Shown here piece after piece: positions 21,580-32,336 of a stretch of 64,000 bases of DNA. The stretch is from Bathynomus jamesi (Eukaryota; Arthropoda; Malacostraca; Isopoda; Cirolanidae), in the NCBI GenBank assembly GCA_023014485.1, contig JAJOZX010012054.1:1-64000 (forward strand). The letters are read 5' to 3'. How positions within the stretch are numbered: position 1 is the stretch's first letter; each line of letters opens with the position of its first letter. Under the pieces are notes generated by a model. The model was not told the DNA's origin, did no database searches, and saw only the letters and a program-made list of their open reading frames with translations. The translations under genes were made by a program, and so were the position numbers.

Positions 21580-23674
21580 TTTTGTCGATTTTCGTAGCCA
21601 ATTCGTATATCAGATACATTCGTGACTATATTCATAGCGCTTTCTGTTCCTTGGCTGTGACAAGGAAAGGCTGGTATTTTCAGTGGTTCTTGTCTTACTA
21701 GCAAAAGTTCCTTATTGCTAAAGTTTCTCAGAAGTGGAGGCGGATAAATTACCGCTTTCTGCCAATCAATCATTTCAGTGTAGTCTGAAGAATCAAAATT
21801 AAGAGTTCGAGGTAAGTCAAAGTTTCTTGATCCAAAAAATGTAGTTCTTGAGAGAGTGATTCTCTGGATTGCAACCTTTCTAACTTCTCTTCTTGAGTCT
21901 GTTATCATCGATAGTAGAGTATTTTCGGGGTTCGCAAAGTACGAGTTATTCTGAAACACCGGTTCCATGATCAATCTGTATTTCTCCTTCAAGTCGTGCA
22001 GCAGATATCCTAAGTACCAAAAGTCAGATGATCAGTCAGATGCCAGTGGATGTCACTTAACCCAAAACCACCCTGGACCTTAAGATTAGCATAATAATTT
22101 CTACTAGATCTTTGAGATCTTGGGTTGAATTTGGTGGTGACGCATAGTCAAAGAATTCTATTTGCTCTAGTTAGCCAACGAGCATGATGAATTGTACTAG
22201 GAGATCTTTCTGCGAGATTTTTGGAGACATTTCCAGATTGATTAAACAGCTAGGGACGTATTGTAGAGATACTTTTGGTCACTGCTTAAAGCATTAACAA
22301 CGTCAGATGGAATGTCATGAATGTTTCCTTAACAGGAGACAAAGGAACCACTTTCAGTTTTGTTAGATCAGTTTTAATTTATTTCCAATTGAACCTTTGA
22401 AAGTACTTGGGCCTGTTGTTCTTCCATCTATTGCTTAGTAGACGTTCCTGAATGGTAGTTCGTTCGTATGAAGAAGGCATACCAGCCACTGAACAGACCT
22501 ATTCAGATAGATTTCAAGCTTTATTACTCCACCGATTCTTCGAGTGTTCACAGCAGTGCCATCACATAGTAAAGCTTTTAGTGTCCCTGAACTTTGAGTC
22601 CACTATTACAGTAATCAGCTCTTCTGCTACACAAAGAACATTTCCATGATCAGGTGTTACATGATCTATATAAATACTTCCAGGCTCTTTAACAATGACG
22701 TAGTGCTCTTCTTTGATCTTGCCTGCCCTGGTTAATGTGTCATCTCTTCTCCCATCACATCCAATGCATTCTATTCCTATATTCTCCGATTTAACCCTGG
22801 TACTCAATTTTTTACCTACTCGTGCTTTTTCCCTCTCCAGCTTCTTTCTATCAATCATGTTACCCTGATCCAGGATTCCCATATCTTTTAAAGCATCATT
22901 ATCAATTGCTGCTGCTGCCCTGCAACTCACTCTGTAACGATCTGCGGTCACTGCCAACTCTTCATAGGTATATCTGTTCTGCTCATTCTCTATTAACTCT
23001 ATATCAGGGACAAAGTCTTCATCATCTTGGTCGGTCTCTACCTCCATGCTTTCAGCACCGGCTGCATCCTGTGATTCCTGTGATGTTGAAGGGACAACTC
23101 TGATAGCTTCAGTGAATTGTGCTTGTGATCTCATTCGGCGTTCGTGTTCTTTTTGAGCTCTAGCAATAGACCTTTTCCTCATCAAAGCAGCTCTTCTATC
23201 AATTGGCACCAGTTGGTTTAATCTTTGCTTTTGTCCTACAAAAGAATCCCACTCAGCAATTGTTATTTTATCCTTGCACTGGCAGGCATTTCTATCAATC
23301 CCTTTATCGTAGCAATCACAGGTACATACATCAAACATAACATCATACTCTGAAACTTTTTGTTCATATCTCTCATCTCTTCGGTTTATAGGAACCTTGT
23401 TCAACTTTGATGCTGCTTCTATCACACTAACAACTTTCTGAAAGATTCCACGAGTACTTATTGTAGGGAAAGAGAACCTTCTCCCTCTGGTTTCAACGTC
23501 TATTGCGACTATGTTACAACATTCATTAAAAGTAATCGATTTATTTGATTCAGTCTCTTCTCGTCGTCGCACAAAGTTGTAGTGCCTCACAACATCTGCT
23601 TTTGTTGGTGTCATAGCTGCTGGAAACTCGGAAGGATGTCGAAAGACTCCATTTGACGACTTTTTTCTTGTCAT
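21580..23674 (-). pseudogene. unassigned transposase-like protein family, copy 1
   Basis: From the ATG at 23674 there is an intact 370-residue N-terminal frame (to 22562). It has a basic start, VVRHYNFVRRREE, a Cys cluster (CTCDCYDKGIDRNACQC, about residues 114-130), then KITIAEWDSFVGQKQR and an acidic middle (DQDDEDFVPDIELIE). Downstream it breaks up: an LLCDGT-like block near 22560 and the C-terminal segment 21992-21580 (NPENTLLSMITDSRREVRKV, PCHSQGTESAMNIVT). Copy 2 at 49.7-51.7 kb has the same block order. The C-terminus runs straight into the mariner end at 21578. I recognise the family as widespread in arthropod genomes but unnamed. Confidence 0.6.
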
Positions 23675-23998
23675 GATTAATCAGGGCTGTGGAGTCGGTA
23701 GACCAAGCCTCCGACTCCTAGAATTTTAGAAGGGCCGACTCCGACTCCGACTCCTGCCTCTAAATAATAATATAAAATATACTTTGATTATATTAACCCA
23801 GAATGGCATTTCATCACTACCAAGTGAATCATCAGGCTACTTTTTAAGCTCAATTTCTCTAAATTTAAGTCTTAATGGTTGTAGCTATGCCATTATGGCG
23901 TTTTTATTTAAGGAAAAAAAATTATTAAACCAAAAACATTACTTACAGTCTACATTAACGAAAGTAAAAATCTACTATTGTATAACTTTATATATATA

Positions 23999-24569
23999 CA
24001 GGGCTATTCAAAATGATTCACCTGATTTCAAATGAGAATATTTTTTAATGTTACAAATACAGTGTGATTTGTGATACATCAACCAAAAGAAAAACTGTCC
24101 AAATTTTGTCTCTCACCTCATAAATGCTCTATGTGACTTCCCCTAGTTACACGAACAACGTCGACACGATAGTCGAATTCCTCCCATACTCGCTCCAGCA
24201 TGTCCGTTGTCACTGACTCTACGGCAGTAACAATGCGAGTTCGGAGCTCGAACTGCCGATACCACCGACGAATGCTCTGAGCACCCGGTGGATCTGTTCT
24301 GTAACGTCGACGAAACTCACGCTGCACTGTGACTACCGATTTACAGCTCGAAAACTGCAACACACAAAACGCCTTCTGCTGTGCGGACGCCATTTTCACA
24401 CTGACTGTTTGTTGCTAGGCTAGGCCACGGCGTGACTTTGGAACCCTCTCGCGGTGATCTTGTAAAACTCGGAGATTTCCTCTTTCATGTGGTGCATGCC
24501 CAGTTGATGCACGATTGATAGGTACGGAAGTATTCTCAGTTGAAATCGGATGAATCAGTTTGAATAGCC

Positions 24570-24572
<3 letters not shown>
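23999..24572 (-). mobile_element. internally deleted mariner-like element nested in the hAT element
   Basis: Inverted ends CAGGGCTATTCAAAATGATTCA and its near complement TGAATCAGTTTGAATAGCCCTG are bordered by TA. It is 574 bp long, less than half of a complete mariner. The retained coding sequence is described separately. Confidence 0.88.
24118..24399 (-). CDS. 93-residue transposase derivative: DNA-binding head fused in frame to C-terminal tail
   Basis: The ORF begins MKMASAQQKAFCVLQFSS, the usual start of a mariner transposase subgroup, and continues through the first helix-turn-helix (KSVVTVQREFRRRYRTDPPG, IRRWYRQF). It then jumps in frame to the family's C-terminal block (VWEEFDYRVDVVRVTRGSHI) and stop. 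The whole catalytic core is missing but the frame is intact. Either this is chance after an internal deletion, or the short product persists as a terminal-repeat-binding protein. The second is only a hypothesis. Confidence 0.6.
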   Translation of the reverse strand: MKMASAQQKAFCVLQFSSCKSVVTVQREFRRRYRTDPPGAQSIRRWYRQFELRTRIVTAVESVTTDMLERVWEEFDYRVDVVRVTRGSHIEHL

Positions 24573-24613
<41 letters not shown>

Positions 24614-24884
24614 TTTTTTTTTTTTTTTAGTTCAGGAAGAACCGATTCGCCTCTATTTAAAGGGCATATCTCAGCGGAAAAACAAAGAAAAAGTGAGAGG
24701 AAAGACAGAGGAAAAAGAAAGGGTGGAGGGGACAGTCGAAGTGGAAAAGACCAAGGACTGCAGGGTCGAGCCCCATCATCCTTGGGTGCTAGGGCCGGGA
24801 GGGCGCACGTGAAACCTCCAGGAACAAGCACGTACAAACGAGCACAAAGAGCACTCAAGAGCACGAGCTTAGAACCCCCTTGCG

Positions 24885-24940
<56 letters not shown>
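24573..24940 (-). repeat. dispersed repeat B, copy 1, flanked by (TA)n tracts
   Basis: Between TA repeats at 24574-24608 and 24887-24938 lies a roughly 280-bp sequence whose complement recurs at 48294-48570 (CCCCGCAAGGGGGTTCTAAG; AGATATGCCCTTTTAAATAG). In the sense orientation it ends in poly-A, so it is a retroposed element of unknown class. A B-box-like GGGGCTCGACCCTG hints at pol III origin. Confidence 0.75.
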
Positions 24941-24942
<2 letters not shown>

Positions 24943-25658
24943 ATTTATTTGCTAAGATCAAAGTGAAAACTTAAATAGCTGCATGACAAAAAAATAAATA
25001 ATAAAATTCCATTACACAAATAAATATAGCTAATCAAAACATGTTAGTACATGTTTACAACCAAAACGCATTGAGCAATTGTAAATTAAAAGCTATTAAG
25101 GTTTTAATAAGTATACAAAGCCTAATATATGATACTCAAAAATCAAAACCCTTTAGCATAACACTAGCATAACACTAGATTTAACCGGAGTGTTCTTAGC
25201 CATTTTATAAGGGGCTTTTGAAAATAAAATTTAGAATTAGCTTACACAGAATGTATTCAAATATAAATTTCTGAAAAGAAAATCAACAGTAATTAGTGAT
25301 ATGCAGGAAAAGCTCCTAGAAAGATCATGATGTAGGGGAATCATCATAAAATAACTATAATGCAAGATAGGAGGTTAAAGCTCCTATTAGGAGCTTTAAC
25401 CTGAACCAATATAAAGTACATCATAAAAAAAAAGGAGTCGGAGTCGGTCCATTTTTACCGACTCCGACTCCTCTAGCAATGAATTTACTTCCGACTCCGA
25501 CTCCACAGCCCTGTGATTAATTTGACTTAATAACCAATAATTTAACTTAAAAACCAATAGTTTGAATCAATAACTAATAATCAATAATAATTTCACTTAA
25601 TCAATAATCTGAAACAAAAATAAAATATAATTTTTTTGCAAAAAGTACTCAAAAAATT

Positions 25659-25724
25659 AGGGTTGCCAGACTTTTTTGCACATTTGTGAAATTTGGCCAC
25701 TAAGTGGCCAGTCTGGCAACCCTG
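25659..25724. mobile_element. 66-bp palindromic MITE
   Basis: AGGGTTGCCAGACT at left and AGTCTGGCAACCCT at right enclose a centre that includes the hairpin TGGCCACTAAGTGGCCA. It is similar in style to the 77-bp hAT MITE at 36338. No clear target duplication is seen. Confidence 0.65.
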
Positions 25725-26449
25725 CATAAAACAAAAAAATATATCCATAAATAAAGAAGATACCCATTTAATTTAAATAAGGGCAAATAGTCTTTTAACT
25801 TATTTTTAACATATCTTAAATTGATGTTCAGAATAGATTCAAAGCTTATTGTGAAACCTCAGCTAGTAGAGTGGGGAAAAAGGGGAGACTATGTGCGAGG
25901 GGTACAGGGGGTCGCACATAGCGCAACTTTTGATATGTTATTTGTTAACCCAAATGAAAACCCTCACATAGTGTCGTTTTTAAAAAAAGCCAAAAAAAAA
26001 AAAAAAACTAAAACTTTTGACCCGCCCCTAGACTGTACGCTCTAGTTTCTGCCTAAATAATAATAATAATGATAAAAATAATAATATAAAAATTGAATCA
26101 GATCTTTAAGTTTCCTATGAAAATATCCCCACCCCTAAATTTCCTTTCTATTTGTCCTTTAGTGTTTAAGGAAAATAGTTATGGCAAGAGGTATGAAGAT
26201 TCTTTTGGGAGCTACTGTAGGTGTCCGGGGTACAGAGTTGCACACTGTAAGCAGAATTAGTAAGTCTGTGTTGTGAAGGTGGTCGTGCATTGGTGCTTGG
26301 AGTGATATCCCCAAGTTGTAAACCGAAATGGATGACAAAATTCAGTTTTTAAAAACAGCTTTGATTATGTAGTCAGATACGTTTGCGGTTTTATTGGAGT
26401 GCGTCCGTTTTATGAACTCTGAATTTAGGAGTGGCTATTTCTTCCTCAG
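25725..26449. other. intronic AT-rich sequence
   Basis: No gene or known repeat is recognised. The ORF at 25821 has no domain and a homopolymer end. The stretch precedes the acceptor of the exon at 26450. Confidence 0.5.
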
Positions 26450-26582
26450 ATTGTGGAAATGACTGTAAAAACTTCCGAGATGATAAAAGAACAGATGGAG
26501 GTAGTTGAATTCCAGATGCAGACTAATGACAAGAAAAAGAAAAAAGACAAAGAGGAGAGGAAAAGACTCATTTCGTTATCGG
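26450..26582 (+). CDS. p180/kinectin-like gene: short charged exon
   Basis: It lies between acceptor TTTCTTCCTCAG and donor GG|GTGAGT, phase 0 in and phase 1 out. The frame reads KTSEMIKEQMEVVEFQMQTN, then a run of Lys/Glu (KKKKKDKEERKR) and LISLS. It joins the repeat/Pro-rich exon to the coiled-coil exons; the split last codon makes Asp with the first bases of the exon at 32337, giving SLSDDVLSRMLP. A 5.3-kb mobile element starts 27 bases beyond its donor. Confidence 0.75.
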
Positions 26583-26609
26583 GTGAGTTTATTTACGCAT
26601 CGAGCTATG

Positions 26610-29600
26610 TAGTCCAGGCAATCTAGAGCAAAAATAGCTTCAACCTGGGCAAAATTGCTTCAGAAGCTTTCTAAACTGTTTCCAGCTCAGGAACCATTGC
26701 AGAATAACATATCCAAAATCCGACAAAATTGGACCCCGGGAACACCCCCAAAAATGAAATTCAAAATGGCGGACTGGCAGTTTCCTACGAAATACAATAA
26801 ATTTTAATTTCGCTTTGTAGAGAGAGTTATGACGTTTTTCTTGATCAGTAAAATGTTTTAAAACACATTTTCGTTTCTAAATTAACCTATATGACACTAA
26901 AAATTGTATTAGGCGGCTAGTATTAAACTATGACGTCACGTAATGTAAATAAAATATACTGTATGGAGTGTATGTGAGAATGGACATTGCTACATCTTTA
27001 TAAACTTATATTATATACAACTCTTTAATTCCTACTACCCACTATCAAATCTGCGTATTTGTGCTTGTCATTTTCTTTAAAACTGTTATTATGTACTCCT
27101 TTTAAATACTGCAACACAGTTTATTAATTTGTGTTTTCTGTTTCAGACTGACTCGGTGTGCGTCCGCCTTCAAGAATGCAGACCCCTGAAGAATTGTGCG
27201 TGATTTGTAAGGAGAAATTGGACAGCGGACAGGAAGTGGTTCACATCTCGCAAAAAGGAGCAGATGGTATAAATGCATCCAGCCGCAGCCGTGGAAGCGA
27301 TGTTGTTGCAACAGCTGGAATGTGTTCACGTTGTATGTAGGAAAAGGTTTACGGATAAAAAGACCATTGAAATAAAGAAGCGACAGACCGCAGCCGAGGC
27401 AATACCAAGGAAAAGTGCTCGTTTTCATGAATACGCATTTTCCAGTGCTACTCACTGTTTGTTTTGTGATACCTTTGTGGACTTTTTTTCCAAACACAAA
27501 CCAAAATCAGAGCATGTCAAAATAAGAACTACAGAGTTCTCCGAAACCATAAAAAGGTGCTGTGAAAGCCGCTGCGATGAATGGTCGTTTAATGTAAAAG
27601 GCCGTCTGGAGTATTATCTTCGTGATCTTCCTGCTGCAGATTGTGTCTACCATCACACCTGCAGCGTAAATTTTCGAAGTGGAAAAAACATTCCTCGCGC
27701 ATACTCCTCCGACGATCATGATTCGAAGAAAGGGAGACCAACTAATGAAGCAACACCAAGCATTCCTTCAGACCTGTGCTTACCTGGAAGAGAATGATGA
27801 TGAACAACTGTTGATTGGAGACCTAATTTCCAAAATGGAGGAATATCTTCAAGGAAGTCAGCTCTGTCTACGAACGCAGGCACATGAAGAGAAAGCTTTT
27901 AGAACGTTACGGAGACAAGATCATAATATCAGGTGAAAGTGGGAAGGCAGATGTAGTAACACTACGAGAGACAGCTAATGAAATTCTTATAGATTATCAC
28001 AAAAAGTCGAAAGAATGTGATATAGATATAGAGCTACAGAAGATTTACCTAGTAGAAGCTGCTGCAAAAATAATCAGAAGTGATATCAAGTCTGTCGACT
28101 CGCCTAGAAAAGATGTGTATCCATCTCCAAATGACATCACTGCAGAAAGTGCTCTTGATTACATTCCCAACAGTCTGAAATTGTTATTATCAAAAGCATT
28201 TGCCGGACAGGATGCTTCAAGAAAAATAGGTGCAATTGGGCAGAGCATTATGCAAGCAACCCGTCCTAGAGGATTACTATGTCCACTACAGATCGGTTTG
28301 TCGGTTCAGCTACACCACAACTTTAGGTCAAGGTACCTTATTGACGTTCTCCATCAGCTGGGTTACTGTTCGTCGTATGCAGAAGTAACAAGATTCGAAA
28401 GAAACGCGGCGCTGGCAAGTGGTCTGGCTCTTTTACTGTTGATGAAAACCTGCAGTCCTTCTAGCAGCAGATAACGTCGATCATGATGTCTGCACTTTGG
28501 ATGGGAAGAATACCTTTCATGGAATGGGTATGATTGCCGCAATAACTCCGAAGATCAAGATCCACCCTTCTATTCACAGGCGTAATGTTGGTGACAATGA
28601 CATTAAGAAGATTGCAACCGTTGACATTAGGGAATATAGACACGCGAGAAGCATGTTGAGGGACATCTCATTCCGCGAACTTCCAGTACCCACTGCCACC
28701 ATAAGTCGACTTAGTCTTCTCTGGCAGATATCTTCAGCAGAAAGATCAGGTCCAAGTTGGTCCGGAAAAATGCAGGCAATTCACGGTGGATCAAGTGTCT
28801 CACATCCAGGTGTGGCGATCACGTTCCTTCCCATCATAGATATGTCGCCAACTGACATGACCTGCATATTTTCGACATTACTATATTTGAGCAAGATAGC
28901 ACGCGATCAAAAAGTCCCATGCATTATTACCTTTGATCAGCCTTTGTTCTGGAAAGCTTCCCAAATCATCAATGAACAGAGAGACCTGCAGGACATTGTT
29001 TTAATGCTGGGATCATTTCACACACTGATGAATCTTTTGGGAGCAGTCGGTACTCTTATGAATGGTTCAGGATTGTCTGAAGTACTTCAAGAAATATACG
29101 GACCAAATGCCGTGCAACACATGATGTCTGGAAAAGCTGTTTCAAGAGCGATACGTGGTCATATGATAGTAGATGCAGCTCTTAGTACCTTACTAGTCGC
29201 AGACGTTTTCCCTCGTAATGAAGATGGAACTCCTCATGACCTCCATAAGGAAGCTTGTGACCTGCTCGACGATGTTATGACCGCCAAACAATCAGTTGAG
29301 GATGTGGAATCTTCGAATGCATTGTCTCAGATTGCTACCACTTTGGATGCGAAGAAAACTGACCTACAATCTACTTCGCAAACAAGTCAACTCTGGTTGG
29401 AATATCAGCGAATGATCAACATTGCACGTTCCTTGATAACAGCAGACAGAACCGGCTCGTGGCTTTGCACTTGCAAGCTATGCTGGAGACCATCCCCATA
29501 ATTGCAGCAGCCGGACATCACAATTACCTGAAATCGATATACCTGTACCTGCAGAAAATGTTAAGTTTGCCTTCTGAAAATCCAGCCGTTAACAAAATGT

Positions 29601-31943
29601 TTCAGGAAGGTAAGTTTGTGGTAAGAAGAAGCGACAGATTATGGGCCGGACTCGGCACAGACCTGGTGATAGAACAAGTACTAATGCGTTCCCTGAAAAG
29701 CAGAGGCGGACTGACACGCGGAAGTGGATTTACAGACATCAAAAGGACAACGTGGCTCTTTTCTATGTCTCTGTGTTCCACTTATAACTTAGCAATGCAG
29801 GAATACACCAAAGTTTTGTTGGAAAGTAGTGAACAGCACAAGGAAATGAGGGGAAGTAGACAAATCAGGGACAGTAATGACATGAAGAAAGTACTTGAAC
29901 GTCTGGAATCCTTATCCCCATTCCATTCTACCTCGGGTCTCTGCAACATTGTAACAGGGCTAACTGCTGATCCTGGAGTTAACGTTCATCAATTGCATTC
30001 AATCGGTACGAACATTGTCGTAAAAATGGATTGGGAAACAAGCCTTTACATATTCTGCCAAAAGACTGACAAAGTGAAAACACTAGATCTGCTTCTGCCG
30101 TTGTGATCATTGATGCTTCAGATATAGAAGTAGATCCTGCACTACTGTTTCAGAGAATGATGACTGTTGCCACTGGCGGAGACATGAATCTTGAAGATGT
30201 CATGTGTTACGAACTGTGTGCATATCCTCCTGCATTGTTCGAATCACGAAGTATCTTGAGGAAACCCGATAAGTCTCAGCTAGCTCATGCAATAATCAAA
30301 TACACTGACACTTTACGCATGGAAGAAGTTCAAGAAATTCAGTGCACAGACCAGTACGTATTGGATGGTGGATCTCTACTACATCGTGTTTCCTGGCGTC
30401 AAGATGAAACATATGACAGCATCGCCAACTCATATGCCGATTTCACTCTGAAAACATATGGAAAAGCAATCATTGTTTTTTGATGGCTACAGCAGCTCTC
30501 CTACGATCAAGGACATGACCCACAGAAGACGCAGCACCAAGACAAGCAGAAATGTGAATCTCAGTCCAAGCATGAAGTTTGTTGGCCAGAAGGAGCACTT
30601 CTTGGCTAATGAAAACAACAAGCAAGCATTTATTTCCCTCGTAGGTGAGATGTTGAAGAAGCACGGGTGTACTGTTCACAACGCAGATGGGGATGCTGAT
30701 GTGGACATCGTTCGTGCAGCAGTTTCCTCATCAGAAAATGCAACTACAACAGTAATAGGGAAGACACCGACTTGCTGATTCTCCTTCTGTACCATGCCAA
30801 GGACAGTGGTTTCAAGTTGTACTATCGCAGCGATATAAGACGGGGACCATCTCCTAATCCTGTGTATGATATTCCAGCATTCAATCATTGTTAGGCAATG
30901 ACATCTGCAAGTATCTCCTGTTTGTGCATGCTTTCACGGGCTGTGATAGCACATCCAGAATTTTTTCGATCGGTAAAGCCAAAGCATTCGACACACTGAT
31001 GAAGGTGGCTGAACTCCGTTCAGTTGCAAATACATTCTGTTCTGATTGTTGCCAACACTCTGACATTGAAGCCGCTGGAAGAAAGGCAATGCTTCTGTTG
31101 CATGGCTGCAAAACACTTGAATCCACTAACGCACTACGTCATCGAATGTTAGTTGAAAAGGTAGCTACAGCTAAATCTTTTGTTACACCCGAACGTTTGC
31201 CACCTACCGATGCGTCCACAAAGTACCACAGCTTTCGCACATACTTTCAAATACTAATCTGGAAGTCTACAGAAGAGAAGATCGATGCAGAACAGTGGGG
31301 TTGGTATGTAAAGAATAATTCCTACTACCCTACAGCCTGCGACAAGCCACCAGCTCCAAATTATCTACTCAACATGATCCGCTGCTCCTGCAACGAACAA
31401 TGTGGCTACTTCAAGATGTGGATGCAAGCGTAATGGAATGCCCTGTTCAGCCGCTTGTGGCGAGTGCCAAATCAGTGGTTGCGATAACAACCCAAGTACC
31501 GGTAATCTATCCGATGATAGTGATGAAGAGGATTAATTTCTGTATGTTTGTGACCAGGTATCACTTCTTCTGTAATGAACATAACTTGAAACTGGGAAAA
31601 AAATAATTGTTGTATTATTGATTATAAAAATCTGTAAAAAGCTATATAACATTATTTTGCGTAATAACTGGTTGTGTTGTATATTGTTGAATTATTTAAA
31701 ACATTACAACTGAAAGAAAAAGCATCAAATGTATCTCTATAAATAAAAGCGTAAATTATATATATTTTTTTTTTCGTAGGAAACATCCAGTCCGCCATTT
31801 TGAATTTCATTTTTGGGGGTTTCCTGGGGTCCAATTTTGTCGGATTTTGGATACGTTATTCGGCAATGGTTCCTGAGCTGGAAACAGTTTAGAAAGCTTC
31901 TGAAGCAATTTTGCCCAGGTCTAACTACAAATTGCCTGGACTA
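26610..31943 (+). mobile_element. 5.3-kb DNA element with about 190-bp terminal inverted repeats
   Basis: The left end (26610 to about 26805) and right end (about 31753-31943) are imperfect reverse complements: TAGTCCAGGCAAT..., CTGGGCAAAATTGCTTCAGA, CCAAAATCCGACAAAATTGG, TCAAAATGGCGGACTGG. Either a 3-bp ATG duplication (26607-26609, 31944-31946) or a TA duplication inside the ends fits. The interior is one large broken gene on +. The element fills nearly all of the host intron 26583-32336 and has the host gene's orientation. I cannot assign it to a named superfamily. Confidence 0.8.
27176..31536 (+). pseudogene. large Cys-rich protein with PIN/FEN-like motif, frameshifted
   Basis: A protein of roughly 1,400 residues read through several frame changes (near 27330, 27790, 27930, 28460, 29500, 30110, 30480, 30770, 30890, 31410). 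In order: an N-terminal zinc-ribbon-like block (CVICKEKL, CVHVVCRKRFTDKK, HCLFCDTFVDFFSKHK); AADNVDHDVCTLDGK with FHGMGMIAAITP; a central region with TFDQPLFWKA and GSFHTLMNLLGAVGTLMNG; then GEDTDLLILLLYHA and HAFTGCDSTSRIF; and a C-terminal Cys cluster (RCSCNEQCGY, RCGCKRNGMPCSAACGEC) with an acidic end. GEDTDLL and TGCD resemble the acidic metal sites of PIN/FEN nucleases. I know the family as widespread and uncharacterised. No classical DDE triad could be assigned by eye. Confidence 0.6.
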
Positions 31944-32007
31944 ATGAGAGAATACCATACCAAATTCAGAAGATACAATCTTTTATATTTATTAATTTTG
32001 AAGTTTG

Positions 32008-32200
32008 TAGGAGGGCTACGCCGTGGTTACGTTGCAACGCCGCTTCCCGTTAGGTTAGAAAGGTTAAGAGACTGTAAATCTCTGGTAGTTGGATGGGTGA
32101 CCACCTCCGTGTTTGGATGATGTAGCGACCCGTAGATGGTTCGGATTCCACGTGAAGTTGTAGGTCTTCTTTTAAGAGAAATAAGTCTCATCTTCAAATA
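32008..32200 (+). repeat. 5S-rRNA-derived SINE
   Basis: The head CGCCGTGGTTACGTTGCAAC, TTCCCGTTAGGTTAGAAAGG, TTAAG and GGTAGTTGGATGGGTGACCACC follows the 5S rRNA order, including the A- and C-box-like parts. The tail is GTAGCGACCCGTAGATGGTT, CGGATTCCACGTGAAGTTGT, AGGTC. It sits in the intron just after the 5.3-kb element and about 140 bases before exon 32337. Confidence 0.8.
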
Positions 32201-32336
32201 AAATTAAGACGCTTTTAGTAATGAATTGTCTCAAAGGCAAGAAGTAACCTGTTACCCAGTGCTGTTAATAACATCCTTCGAATTTAGCAGCAGCTTCGCA
32301 GCCTCAGGAGACCTCTTCACCTTCTTATTTCCCCAG

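Larger units (their letters stand above)
23682..25513. mobile_element. non-autonomous hAT-type element with 8-bp target duplication
   Basis: Inverted ends CAGGGCTGTGGAGTCGG and CCGACTCCACAGCCCTG are flanked by the exact 8-bp duplication TGATTAAT (23674-23681, 25514-25521). Subterminal GGAGTCGGAGTCGG repeats occur on both sides. It encodes no transposase of its own but has been invaded by a mariner derivative and repeat B. It landed on the start codon region of the unassigned family copy at 23674. Confidence 0.92.

Noticed and set aside
24560..24943. 127-residue ORF with YIYIYI and poly-F segments
   Set aside because: Translation of (TA)n and poly-A/T around repeat B.
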